Source of the DNA: Anabaena sp. UHCC 0204
GTDB taxonomy: Bacteria > Cyanobacteriota > Cyanobacteriia > Cyanobacteriales > Nostocaceae
Length of the DNA: 64,000 nucleotides
Assembly: GCF_009711975.1 (NCBI RefSeq)
Contig: NZ_VIKW01000023.1
Location: 1 to 64,000, forward strand
Direction of reading: 5' to 3'
Each line of letters begins with the position of its first letter. Within the stretch, counting starts at the first letter, position 1. This document shows positions 35,458-44,909 of the stretch, piece by piece. A program made the translations under genes and the position numbers. The notes under the pieces were generated by a model. The model saw only the letters and a program-made list of their open reading frames with translations, did no database searches and had not been told where the DNA came from.

Positions 35458-35937
35458 ATGAGTATATCTCTTTATGAAAAAGACTTTAATTTATGGCTAG
35501 AATTAACAATTAATCAATTAGAAAGCCATGAATTTTCAGTTTTAGATACAGTAAATTTGATTGAGGAGTTAAAAGACTTGGGGAAAGCAGAAAAAAATGC
35601 TTTAGAGAGTAACTTAATGATTTTATTAGCCCATTTATTAAAGCTAAAAGTTCAAGCTGATGCTCCAGAAACAATGAAAAATAGTTGGTATAATTCAGTG
35701 ATTGAACATCGTAAACGCATCAAAAAACAATTATCGAAAATGCCTTCACTGCAATCCTATTTACCCAAAATTTTAGAAGATTCCTATGCAGATGGTAAGG
35801 ATATTGCTATTAAAGAAGGAAAACTAGCATCTTTTGGAGTTCGTATTCCTAATGAATCTGAATATCCTCATCTATGTCCTTTTACCATTGAGGAAATTTT
35901 AGATGATGAATTTTATGGATCATCTTTTGATGTTTAG
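35458..35937 (+). CDS. DUF29 family protein
   Basis: About 159 residues starting MSISLYEKDFNLWLELTINQL, typical of DUF29, with VLDTVNLIEELKDLGKAEKNAL and a basic helix SVIEHRKRIKKQLSKMPSL. DUF29 is an all-helical family abundant in cyanobacteria and without an established function. ATG 35458 is preferred over upstream ATGs at 35404 and 35431 because family proteins begin within a few residues of the YEKDF segment. Confidence 0.8.
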   Translation: MSISLYEKDFNLWLELTINQLESHEFSVLDTVNLIEELKDLGKAEKNALESNLMILLAHLLKLKVQADAPETMKNSWYNSVIEHRKRIKKQLSKMPSLQSYLPKILEDSYADGKDIAIKEGKLASFGVRIPNESEYPHLCPFTIEEILDDEFYGSSFDV

Positions 35938-36043
35938 ATATCTCTATAAATCAGGCTATAAGCCTAATCTACGCAGTAGTTACTATATCATATTTTAGAT
36001 TCCCAATTTATTAAATAAGTCGGGGATATAAAAATTTTATGGT

Positions 36044-36350
36044 TTTATTGTACAACAAGAAGTTACAGGTTCATTAGCAATATCTTTTAAACCCACAGAA
36101 TTTAATAAATCTACCCAATTTTCTACAGTCTCTTTATCTTCAGGTTTGCTCTTTTTTAGTGCAATAATATATTCACCTGATTTATCCACAATTGATTTTA
36201 CTATCTCTTTTTGACATCCATTGCATCAATTGTTACTAAACATCCAGCTATATCTAAGACTTTAATTAATTCTGGTATTGCTGTTATCTCATTTGACTTT
36301 TCTTCAACCTTACATTGTCCTAATACTAATCTATTAACGGAATATATACG
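36044..36350 (-). pseudogene. ISAs1-type transposase remnant, frameshifted
   Basis: On the minus strand the DNA reads VNRLVLGQCKVEEKSNEITA then IPELIKVLDIAGCLVTIDAM, the hallmark DDE-transposase block of ISAs1 (H-repeat) elements. After IDAM a one-base deletion turns the frame into DVKKR and a stop; the next frame continues EIVKSIVDKSGEYIIALKKS, ending CCTIKP and a stop. The N- and C-terminal thirds are missing. It cannot be active. Confidence 0.75.
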
Positions 36351-36364
36351 GAAATCTTCGCACA

Positions 36365-36694
36365 GGAATATCTAACGTAATGATTGAAAATGCTTTGCAA
36401 AAAGGATGTTTCCCAATTTTCGACTGGCTAATCAAAAATTTAGACATTTTACAAAAAAACTTTCCCCATCAAATCTATAGTGTTTATGTCAAGCCTCCAT
36501 CTTTAGATGTACTCCAACAACGATTAAATGATGGACGAGATCCTCAAAAAATACGTCTGAAAGCTGCGGTAACAGAACTGAATAAACTCGAAAATGGTGA
36601 TTACGCTAATTGTATAGATTATGTGATTGTTAACGAACAAGAAAAAGCAGATTTGATTGCACAAAATATATACCCAAGTTATTTAAGTCTTTAG
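36365..36694 (+). pseudogene. C-terminal part of a guanylate-kinase-like protein
   Basis: The frame TGISNVMIENALQKGCFPIF, SVYVKPPSLDVLQQRLNDG, then an acid/basic helix and CIDYVIVN resembles the C-terminal half of guanylate kinase-type P-loop kinases (x-VFV-x-PPS-x-x-x-L-x-x-RL, then D-x-V-I-x-N). The P-loop and GMP-binding half are missing, and the frame begins next to the ISAs1 remnant, suggesting truncation at that junction. A local ATG at 36380 could still express 104 residues, without ATP binding. Confidence 0.6.
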
Positions 36695-36755
36695 CAAGAA
36701 GAACTAAAACTGGGTTTCAAAATTAGCCAGATAGACAACTGATTAAATTAATGTT

Positions 36756-37586
36756 TTATTGCCATTCCTCACAATATCGAGAAAGAGCATCTTCCAAACC
36801 AGGCATTAACTCACCTCGACTACTACCAAGAACGCTATAAGTCGGACGAGGAGCAATCAAACCCAGTTGTCGTGTAGGCAAAGCAATTAACCTTTTCACA
36901 CTCACACCTGCTTGTTTTGCTGCTAACCGCGCCAAATTTGCCCAGGAAATTTCACATTTATTAGCTAAATGCCATAATCCGGTTTCACCATCTATTAATA
37001 AATCAAGACTAGCATGAACTAAATCCGGGACATAAGTTGGGGAAATAATAGTATCTTGTGCTGCTAAAAACTCTTCTCCAGCACTGAGTTCACGCAGAGC
37101 AATAGTCACAAAATTATACTCATCCCAAGGACTAAAAAAGGCACTGGTGCGAATTATCAAGGATGTAGGACAAGCTTGTAATACCCGCTTTTCTGCTAAA
37201 GCTTTACTACATCCATATACACTTAAAGGAGAGATGGCATCAGTTTCTACATAAGGTTGAGTCACAGCCCCATTGAACACCAAATCTGAAGAAAAAGTCA
37301 CCAACGGCAAATTATGTTGAGCGCAAGCAGTAGCTAATATTTCTGCACCTACTGTATTTACACGCAGGCAGTTTCCTGGTTCGCGCTCTGCATCATCCAC
37401 CCGCACATATCCCGCAGCATTGATTACAGCCCAAGGTTGTAACTCAGTCAGCACCTCATCAACAACCACAGGATGGGCAATATCCATTTCTTGCCGTGTT
37501 AGTAAACGGTATGGTATTCCTCGCACTTCACACAACCGAGCAAAAGCTTTTCCTGGCGTGCCTCTAGCGCCAATTATGGCAAGGGG
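36756..37586 (-). pseudogene. RmlD-like dTDP-4-dehydrorhamnose reductase part, frameshifted from the GH1 gene
   Basis: The frame encodes an SDR sugar-nucleotide reductase: LAIIGARGTPGKAFARLCEV (Rossmann glycine motif), VINAAGYVRVDDAE, a TFSSDLVFNG strand and YGCSKALAEKR with the catalytic Tyr-x3-Lys. The Rossmann start lies upstream of any start codon and overlaps the last codons of the GH1 gene in another frame. GH1-RmlD fusion proteins of about 730 residues are known in cyanobacteria to my recollection, so this is most likely the second half of a fusion separated by a frameshift near 37574-37600. A TTG at 37535 would give a truncated protein without the nucleotide loop. Confidence 0.7.
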
Positions 37587-39037
37587 ATGATGGGAAGCAG
37601 GGGAGCAGGGGAGAGTATAGATTCAGATGCTTTTGTGCTTCTCTCTTTCTCATTTAGTCCACAACTGACTGCTGGATATAATAACCGTTCTGGACGATGC
37701 CACCAACCGGGGATATCAAGTAACGGGTGATTGGGATTGCGTCCTGTGGCTAAATCACGTATAATTTTAGCGATCGCTGTTTCTCTTGGTTGAGGAGAAC
37801 GCAAATCAAATACACCAGACTCATAGTTACCTACCCAACGAGTTACCAAACTATTCCAATCGTAAGTACCTAAAAGCGCCCAAGCTGTGACAGCACGGAC
37901 ATCTACACCCTGCGATCGCAATTCCTGGGCAGCATTCCATACCTCACACAGCCAGCGTAGTTGTTCCTCACGGGTACAATTGAGATGAACTTCAGTTACA
38001 GCCAAGGGGATTTTATACCGCTCCCATGCCTCTTGTAGTAAAGTCCTTGGACCTGCTGCACCTTCAGCACAAACTCGAACTGCTTCTATATCTGCGTATT
38101 CATCTTGTCCATTACCACCATGTGTCCAATTTGGATAATTTTCTAAATTTTCATCTAAAAAGCGATCGCTCGTTATATAATGATTAATACCAATAATGTC
38201 CGGTGGACAGGGATTTTGACAAAATTCGTCAAGTTCATTTTCACTAATACCGCAATTTCGCAGATATCCCCAGATAGGATGATTTGCGGAAATTCGACCA
38301 CATAATAAATCAAAAGTCAACCAGCGACGCTCATTTTCAAATTCTGCTTGATAAGCTAGTTTTGGCGTGCTGTAAATCTTTCCCAAATCTTCCGTTTGCA
38401 CGAGTTGGGCGCTAGGATTAACTTCTCGGATAGCCTGCATTGCCAAGCATACCCCCCGACATTCCGACAATAAAGCCCGGCCAAAAGTTAAATCATCCTG
38501 TCCGTGAGGATACCAGTGACCGTACAATCCACTAAATCGGGCTGTCGTCAAAGGTTCATTAATAGGTGTGTAATGTGTTACCCAAGGATAGCGTTGTGCC
38601 ACCGCACGGGCAAATTCTGCCAATTTCTCTGGAAATTCTGGATCTATTAAACTGGTGTAACGTGGACCACTACCATGATGCACCAATCCCACAATTGGAC
38701 AAATACCCAGTTCTTGTAATCTCCCCAACCGCACATCCGCCCAAGACCAATCGGCATTTTTTAAGCCGTTAGGTGCGATTCGCTCCCATAATACAGGATA
38801 ACGAATTGCCTGTATACCCAATTGTGCAAATAATTCCAAATCCTCCAAGCGCGTTCCATGACCATTACGTTCTATTTGGTCAAAATACTCTTCACCCACA
38901 CGATTAACCGTACACTCCACACCACCCCATACTTCTAAAGCAAGTTGAGTTTTGAGTTTCGAGTTGAAAATAAAAGTCATACCATTTTGGATTTTGGATT
39001 GGGAATACCTTTCTATGTCCCGGTTTTGTAAAACCAT
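37574..39037 (-). CDS. GH1-like glycosidase (N-terminal half of a frameshifted fusion)
   Basis: A 487-residue clan GH-A barrel of the GH1/BglB type: WGGVECTVNRVGEEYFDQ, the acid/base Glu in THYTPINEPLTTARFSG (about residue 160) and the candidate nucleophile Glu in IPLAVTEVHLN (about residue 347). The end becomes non-family sequence (ESILSPAPLLPIIPLP) from a CCCCTGCT-rich tract and stops, where the RmlD frame starts in another phase. The start may be ATG 39037 or the internal ATG 38980 (MTFIFNSKLK). It follows the GT-mutase gene in the same direction. Confidence 0.75.
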   Translation of the reverse strand: MVLQNRDIERYSQSKIQNGMTFIFNSKLKTQLALEVWGGVECTVNRVGEEYFDQIERNGHGTRLEDLELFAQLGIQAIRYPVLWERIAPNGLKNADWSWADVRLGRLQELGICPIVGLVHHGSGPRYTSLIDPEFPEKLAEFARAVAQRYPWVTHYTPINEPLTTARFSGLYGHWYPHGQDDLTFGRALLSECRGVCLAMQAIREVNPSAQLVQTEDLGKIYSTPKLAYQAEFENERRWLTFDLLCGRISANHPIWGYLRNCGISENELDEFCQNPCPPDIIGINHYITSDRFLDENLENYPNWTHGGNGQDEYADIEAVRVCAEGAAGPRTLLQEAWERYKIPLAVTEVHLNCTREEQLRWLCEVWNAAQELRSQGVDVRAVTAWALLGTYDWNSLVTRWVGNYESGVFDLRSPQPRETAIAKIIRDLATGRNPNHPLLDIPGWWHRPERLLYPAVSCGLNEKERSTKASESILSPAPLLPIIPLP

Positions 39038-39127
39038 CAGTTACACTCAATTTTTAAATTGGTATCATGTTCCTTCGCCTCCTGATAGCCATACTCATGA
39101 ATGGGCGGGGAAACCCCGCCCCTACTG

Positions 39128-41569
39128 TCAAACCTTGACGGCGATTTGTTTATACACAGACAAAGCTTGACCCACACATTGATCCATGTTGTAATACTTG
39201 TAGGTTGCCAACCGCCCCACAAAATATACCCCCGGTGTCGTATCAGCCAAAGCCTTATATTGCTTATAGATTTCCTGATTTTCTGGGCGGGGTACAGGGT
39301 AATAGGGATCTCCTTCTGCTTTGGGAAATTCGTAAACAATGCTAGTTTTAGAGTGTTCCTGACCAGTTAAATATTTAAATTCTGTAACACGAGTATATAA
39401 GTGTTCGTTGGGATAGTTGATCACTGGTACAGGCTGAAAGACTGGGATATTATGGGTTTCGTGCTGGAAATCAAGAGAACGATAGGGTAACTTACCGTAA
39501 CGATAATCAAAGAATGCGTCCACAGGTCCTGTATAAACCATTTCCCGACAAGGTATAGCTTTTTCAATTTCCTGGTAATCGGTATTAAGCATCACCTTAA
39601 TATTGGGGTGATTTAATATATTCTCGAATAACCGGGTAAACCCATGCAGTGGCATCGCTTGGTAAGTATCGGTAAAATAACGGCTGTCGCGGTTGTTGCG
39701 GGTGGGAATCCGAGCAATTACTGATTTATCAAGTTCTGATGGGTCGAGTCCCCATTGCTTGCGAGTGTAACCCCGGAAAAACTTTTCATACAATACTCGC
39801 CCAACTTTGCTGACTACCACATCTTCTGAAGTATAAATATATTCTTTTGGTTCAGCTAATGCTTTCAAAAAATCCTCGACTTCAAAAGAATTTAGATCCA
39901 TACCATAAAGTTTATTGATAGTATCGAGATTGATAGGTATGGGAACTAATTGACCATCTACACTAGCTAAAACCCGATGTTCATAAGAACGCCACTTAGT
40001 AAAGCGGGACAGGTATTCAAAGATTTCGCGGGAGTTGGTGTGAAAAATGTGGGGTCCGTATTTGTGAACGAGAATACCATCCTCATTGTAATGATCGTAG
40101 GCGTTACCGCCAATGTGATTACGTTTATCTACAATCAGCACTTTTTTACCCAACTGAGTAGCTAACCGTTCAGCAATGACGCTACCAGAAAAACCTGCAC
40201 CAACTATTAGGTAATCAAAAACAAAGTCTCTAGTAATAATATTGAGTGCTTGTTTTCTAGCGATCACACTTAGATTATTTTTTTCTTCTGCATTACGGGT
40301 AGCGATCGCCGAATCTATCAATTTTATCATTGATGCCCAAGTCCGATCCCAAGAAATTTGCTCTAAAAAGGCATCAACACGACTTAACCACCCAGATGCT
40401 TTTGTATCCTGTTGCATTGCTTGTTCAGCAGCGGTGACGAAATCAGAAACTGTGTCTGCAATGCGTACCAGTTTTGAATCTCCATAGGGACGAACTACAT
40501 CGCGAATACTGGTAGATACCACAGGTTTGCCGGCTGCAAGATACTCAGGAGTTTTAGTAGGACTGATAAAGCGCGTTGCTTCATTGCGGGCAAATGGCAA
40601 CATTGCTAAATCCCATCCTGCTAAATATTCAGGTAGTTGTTGATAGGTTTTAGCACCGAGATAATGGATATTCTCGGACTGTGGTAGCATTGCGGGATCA
40701 ATTTTCACAACTGGTCCAACTATGACTAAATGCCAGTCGGGACGGATATCTGCAATACCTTGAAGTAGTTCAATATCCATCCGTTCATCAATTACACCAA
40801 AGAAACCCAGACGGGGATGAGGTATATCAGCTTGATCTGCTGGTTCTATTTTCAGGTTTCTGGCTTCTCCAAAGTGGGTTATATCTACACTGCTAGGAAA
40901 CGCATAGACATTTGGGTGTTGATTAACTTTACTTTCGTAAAGGCTTTGTCCCCCTGTAAATACTAAATCTGCACGGCGAAATAATTCAGCTTCGTAATTT
41001 TTTAAAGTTGGTGGCGCGCCATGGAAACCAGATAACTCATCCATGCAATCATAGACTACAGCTTGGGGTTGTAAATGGCGGGTAAATGCGATCGCCATTG
41101 GTGTGTAATACCAACAAATATACTTGTTAATGTTATGCTCTGCCAAAAAACCATCTATCAGAATTTGCAAATTTGCGTTAACAGATTCCTCATTTAAACC
41201 TTCTGGGAGATTGGGAACAACTACCACCACTCCACTTATATCTTCGCTAATTTCCAACTGCCGTAAATCTTCTTGATTGAAAATTGGTTCTTCAATAAAA
41301 AATACCCGCTTTCCCTTTGCACAGCGACTGAGAAGATGTTGTGGTCTTTGATAAACGAAATGCCAACGCAAATGAGATAAACAGACTATATCCGCCGTAT
41401 CAGTGACAGTTTCTTTTGCTAAGAGATTTTTATTTAATGTGGATAAATTTAATGATGATGCACCTACTGATGGAGATTCGTCTAATTCAGATTGCTTATT
41501 TTTACTCAGCTTGGAAGACACAACATGACTAGCACCGTTCTTTTTTCGTTGAGTTTTTTCACTTGCCAT
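39128..41569 (-). CDS. Fusion of a family 1 glycosyltransferase and UDP-galactopyranose mutase
   Basis: An 813-residue protein with two enzymes. After a 60-residue low-complexity tail, residues about 60-440 form a GT-B glycosyltransferase (LSHLRWHFVYQRPQHLLSRC; SPTKTPEYLAAGKPVVST). Residues about 450-813 are UDP-galactopyranose mutase (Glf): YLIVGAGFSGSVIAERLA and DKRNHIGGNAYDHYNEDG (FAD site), GPHIFHT, and YFVGRLATYKYYNMDQ. The mutase makes UDP-galactofuranose from UDP-galactopyranose; the fused transferase could use it in a surface glycan. Both halves look intact. It lies upstream of the GH1 gene, about 90 bp apart. Confidence 0.9.
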   Translation of the reverse strand: MASEKTQRKKNGASHVVSSKLSKNKQSELDESPSVGASSLNLSTLNKNLLAKETVTDTADIVCLSHLRWHFVYQRPQHLLSRCAKGKRVFFIEEPIFNQEDLRQLEISEDISGVVVVVPNLPEGLNEESVNANLQILIDGFLAEHNINKYICWYYTPMAIAFTRHLQPQAVVYDCMDELSGFHGAPPTLKNYEAELFRRADLVFTGGQSLYESKVNQHPNVYAFPSSVDITHFGEARNLKIEPADQADIPHPRLGFFGVIDERMDIELLQGIADIRPDWHLVIVGPVVKIDPAMLPQSENIHYLGAKTYQQLPEYLAGWDLAMLPFARNEATRFISPTKTPEYLAAGKPVVSTSIRDVVRPYGDSKLVRIADTVSDFVTAAEQAMQQDTKASGWLSRVDAFLEQISWDRTWASMIKLIDSAIATRNAEEKNNLSVIARKQALNIITRDFVFDYLIVGAGFSGSVIAERLATQLGKKVLIVDKRNHIGGNAYDHYNEDGILVHKYGPHIFHTNSREIFEYLSRFTKWRSYEHRVLASVDGQLVPIPINLDTINKLYGMDLNSFEVEDFLKALAEPKEYIYTSEDVVVSKVGRVLYEKFFRGYTRKQWGLDPSELDKSVIARIPTRNNRDSRYFTDTYQAMPLHGFTRLFENILNHPNIKVMLNTDYQEIEKAIPCREMVYTGPVDAFFDYRYGKLPYRSLDFQHETHNIPVFQPVPVINYPNEHLYTRVTEFKYLTGQEHSKTSIVYEFPKAEGDPYYPVPRPENQEIYKQYKALADTTPGVYFVGRLATYKYYNMDQCVGQALSVYKQIAVKV

Positions 41570-41684
41570 AGATTTTTAATGCCATTTTTTACAAATTGGA
41601 CGAGTGACTTGCTAAAAAATCAACAAATCGCCTCCTCAATTGATTTTTTTGTTTCAAATTTCCAAAAATTCAGTAATAATAAAC

Positions 41685-41775
41685 AGGACTTACGCACAAG
41701 TCACGAAAGAACGAACCACGAAGGAACGAAGGACACGAAGAAAAGAAGGTTTCAGAGATATTTTGCGTAAGTCCT
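41685..41775. mobile_element. MITE with AGGACTTACGCA ends
   Basis: AGGACTTACGCA and TGCGTAAGTCCT are perfect 12-bp terminal inverted repeats of a 91-bp element with an interior of GAACGAACCACGAAGGAACG-type repeats. The same end occurs alone at 52524-52535. The flanking 41570-41684 and 41776-42040 hold no gene; a small repeat GATAGCGTGGCGTAAGCCAT lies near 41918. Confidence 0.75.
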
Positions 41776-42040
41776 AATAAACTGAGAACATTAATTCTTA
41801 ACCTTGCATTCCTTATAAGTTTTAATCATAAATCTTGGCTATTATTTCTACATCTACCCAAGAAAATAAATGAACAGATAATCTATATATAGATAGGATT
41901 ACTCATTGATTTTTGATAGCGTGGCGTAAGCCATACAAGCTGTAAATCATCAACTTCATCGAATTAAAGATTGAGTCTCAGTATAATGAACAAGAATGAA
42001 TTCAAAAATTATCAAAAATATATTTTTTGTCCAAAAAAAA

Positions 42041-42072
42041 TCCCCCTTTATACCGTTAGGTTCAAAGAGGGA
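42041..42072 (-). terminator. Intrinsic terminator of the psaB gene
   Basis: On the minus strand TCCCTCTTT pairs with AAAGGGGGA (one G-U pair) around a 14-base loop, directly followed by a run of eight T. It lies about 35 bp after the psaB stop codon. Confidence 0.85.
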
Positions 42073-42105
42073 AATTGCAAAAAGGTCAGAGGAACTCTTA
42101 ATATT

Positions 42106-44334
42106 TCATCCGAATTTACCGGCGGTTGCGGCTATCAGGAATGCGGCATAGGTGAGGACATAACCAACCGTAAAGTGAATTAAACCCACTAACCAACCTT
42201 GGACAATGGACATAGCCACAGGTTTATCTTTCCAACGTGCTAAGTTAGCCAAGGGGGTGCGTTCGTGCGCCCACACCAGAGTTTCAATTAACTCTTGCCA
42301 GTAACCACGCCAGCTAATCAGGAACATGAAACCAGTTGCCCAAACGAGGTGTCCAAAGAGGAACATCCAAGCCCAAACAGACAGATTACTTGTACCATAA
42401 GGGTTATATCCATTAATTAATTGTGCAGAGTTAGCCCAAAGGTAATCACGTAACCAGCCCATTAGGTATGTAGAGTTTTCGTTGAATTGGGCAACGTTAC
42501 CTTGCCAAACACCTAAATGTTTCCAGTGCCAGTAGAATGTTACCCAACCGATCAGGTTCAACATCCAGAAAAAGGCGAGGTAAAAAGTTTGTTGCCAAGA
42601 AGAAGTTTGACAACTACCACCACGACCGGGACCATCGCAAGGGAAGTTATAACCGAAGTCTTTTTTGTCAGGCATCAACTTACTGCCACGGGCATCTAAA
42701 GCCCCTTTAACACAGATTAGTGTTGTGGTGTGCAAACCGAGAGCGATCGCATGATGCACCAAAAAGTCTCCAGGTCCAATGGTTAAAAACAGCGAGTTAG
42801 TACCTGAGTTAATAGCATCTAACCAACCCGGAAGCCAGACGTTACCGTGATTTGGCCAAGCTGTATAGGCAATACTATCTGGGTTAGATAGCAACGTATC
42901 CATACCATAGAGCAATTTACCGTGGGCAGCTTGGATAAATTGAGCAAACACCGGCTCAATCAAAATTTGCTTTTCTGGCGTACCAAAGGCAACTACAACG
43001 TCATTGTGGACGTATAACCCTAGTGTATGGAATCCCAAGAATAACGACACCCAACTTAAGTGAGAGATTATCGCTTCTTTGTGGTTAAGTACCCGTTCCA
43101 GGACATTACCTTTATTCTGTTCTGAGTCATAGTCCCGCACCCAGAAAATCCCAGCGTGGGCAAATGCGCCAATCATCAAGAAGCCAGCAATGTACTGATG
43201 GTGAGTATATAGCGCCGCTTGGGTCGTGTAATCCTTAGCCATAAAGGCATAAGGCGGCAGCGAATACATATGCTGTGCTACCAAAGAAGTCACAGTTCCC
43301 AACGCCGCTAGGTGAATACTCAACTGGAAGTGGAGGGAGTTGTTATAAGTGTCGTACAGCCCTTGGTGGGGGAGGTTAAATTGACCTTCGGTTTGGATAC
43401 CAAAGAAATTTTTGGCATTGAGCATATCTTTGATGTTATGACCAATTCCGAAGTTAGTGCGGTACATATGACCGGCGATAATGAAAATAACAGCGATCGC
43501 TAAATGGTGATGAGCCATATCCGTCAACCACAGCGACTCTGTTTGTGGATGGAAACCACCCACGAAAGTAAGAATAGCCGTCCCCGCACCTTGAGAAGTC
43601 CCAAATACATGATTAAGTGTATCTGGATTTTGGGCATAAACACCCCAGTCACCTTTCCAAAAAGGAGTTAATCCAGCGGGGTGAGGCAAAGTAGTGAGAA
43701 AGTTATCCCAACCAACATGAATACCGCGAGATTCGGGAATCGCCACGTGAACCAAGTGGCCAGCCCAAGCCAAAGAACTCACACCAAACAACCCGGCTAG
43801 GTGGTGATTGAGTCGAGATTCAGCACTTTTGAACCAAGCCAAACTAGGGCGGAATCTAGGCTGTAAATGTAACCAACCCGCAAACAAAAACACTGCTGCT
43901 AACAACAACAGGAAAATTGAACCCGTATAAAGTTCATAATTTGTTCGCATTCCGATGGTATACCACCAATGGTAGACACCAGAATAAGCAATATTCACGG
44001 GATAGTTTGCACCACCTTGGCTAAAAGCTTCTATAGCCGGTTTACCAAAGTGTGGGTCCCAAATCGCATGGGCAATGGGGCGAATATGCAGGGGATCTTT
44101 AATCCACTGTTCAAAGTTACCTTGCCAAGCAACGTGAAATAAAAGACTAGAAGCCCAGAGGAAAATGATTGCCACATGACCGAAATGAGTTGCAAAAATC
44201 TTTTGGTAAAGATTCTCTTCAGTTATGTCATCATGGATTTCAAAATCATTACCTTGAGCCATCGCATACCAGATGCGGCGTGTTGTTGGATCTTGTGCCA
44301 GATCCTGACTAAATTTTGGATATCTTTTTGCCAT
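42106..44334 (-). CDS. psaB: Photosystem I P700 apoprotein A2, solitary PsaB paralogue
   Basis: A full-length 742-residue PsaB: reaction-centre subunit binding P700 and the FX cluster. It begins [20 protein letters not shown], carries the FX cysteine motif [12 protein letters not shown], the [19 protein letters not shown] block and the C-terminal [17 protein letters not shown]. It is divergent from canonical PsaB at several places I recall as conserved (for instance the [10 protein letters not shown] and [12 protein letters not shown] segments). psaA is absent from the neighbourhood, while psaB is normally downstream of psaA, so this is likely the second psaB known from heterocystous cyanobacteria. 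A PsaX-like gene and an SDR gene lie upstream on the same strand. Confidence 0.93.
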   Translation of the reverse strand: MAKRYPKFSQDLAQDPTTRRIWYAMAQGNDFEIHDDITEENLYQKIFATHFGHVAIIFLWASSLLFHVAWQGNFEQWIKDPLHIRPIAHAIWDPHFGKPAIEAFSQGGANYPVNIAYSGVYHWWYTIGMRTNYELYTGSIFLLLLAAVFLFAGWLHLQPRFRPSLAWFKSAESRLNHHLAGLFGVSSLAWAGHLVHVAIPESRGIHVGWDNFLTTLPHPAGLTPFWKGDWGVYAQNPDTLNHVFGTSQGAGTAILTFVGGFHPQTESLWLTDMAHHHLAIAVIFIIAGHMYRTNFGIGHNIKDMLNAKNFFGIQTEGQFNLPHQGLYDTYNNSLHFQLSIHLAALGTVTSLVAQHMYSLPPYAFMAKDYTTQAALYTHHQYIAGFLMIGAFAHAGIFWVRDYDSEQNKGNVLERVLNHKEAIISHLSWVSLFLGFHTLGLYVHNDVVVAFGTPEKQILIEPVFAQFIQAAHGKLLYGMDTLLSNPDSIAYTAWPNHGNVWLPGWLDAINSGTNSLFLTIGPGDFLVHHAIALGLHTTTLICVKGALDARGSKLMPDKKDFGYNFPCDGPGRGGSCQTSSWQQTFYLAFFWMLNLIGWVTFYWHWKHLGVWQGNVAQFNENSTYLMGWLRDYLWANSAQLINGYNPYGTSNLSVWAWMFLFGHLVWATGFMFLISWRGYWQELIETLVWAHERTPLANLARWKDKPVAMSIVQGWLVGLIHFTVGYVLTYAAFLIAATAGKFG

Positions 44335-44725
44335 GTATTGTCATCACATCTTCTTCAAATATTGATGTAATTCTTGTCTAGATCAGGACTGAAGCAACTG
44401 GCATATTCATAAGGTGAGCCAAACTCGATAATTCCTTGACAATCCTAAAAGAAATATGGAGTGTAACACTTGCATAAGTCCTATATACGAGTAATTAACA
44501 AATAAACTACTTCTACTTCCATCTCACTTAGGGAGGAAATTGAAATTAAATAAATTTATTATTTTCAATACATCCGGTTTAATTTTGAGATATCAGTTAT
44601 TTCTCTGTTGGGAAATTACAGCTATTCTTAGATGGATGAGAAAATTAAACAAAATTCAAAGCATTGTCAAGATTTTTCAGGTGCAATATTCACTATCTAC
44701 AGTTTATTGAAACCACATAAATTCC
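44335..44725. other. 391-bp leader between the PsaX-like gene and psaB
   Basis: No frame is supported. This AT-rich stretch should hold the psaB promoter and 5' leader (minus strand). A GCATAAGTCCT piece related to the AGGACTTACGCA repeat end lies near 44472. I see no secure consensus promoter or NtcA site. Confidence 0.4.
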
Positions 44726-44875
44726 CTATGGATTAATAATTCCGTAGTAAATTGCAGCCACAAATAATATCGCCAAGATGATGACGATAAAACCATTGCG
44801 GAATAGGGGAGACAATGGATTTTTCTCAGTGATGAAATTATTACCTTGCTTTTGAGTCATATCCTCAGTTTTCAT
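44726..44875 (-). CDS. PsaX-like single-helix membrane protein
   Basis: A 49-residue protein, too short for routine ORF calling: a polar N-terminus followed by FRNGFIVIILAILFVAAIYY and GIINP. The order FR-x-G, one membrane helix with LA-x-x-F-VAA-x-YY, then a terminal I-I-x, resembles PsaX, a peripheral subunit of cyanobacterial PSI that contacts PsaB. It lies 34 bp after the SDR stop and upstream of the solitary psaB on the same strand. A start at the internal ATG (MTQKQGNN) is possible. Assignment by pattern only. Confidence 0.55.
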   Translation of the reverse strand: MKTEDMTQKQGNNFITEKNPLSPLFRNGFIVIILAILFVAAIYYGIINP

Positions 44876-44909
44876 TGTTATTTAGAAACTCATTTAATCA
44901 GTCAATTAT

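Noticed and set aside
42517-43503. Plus-strand open frames opposite psaB
   Set aside because: They are antisense shadows of a highly conserved gene, with no family match or ribosome-binding site.
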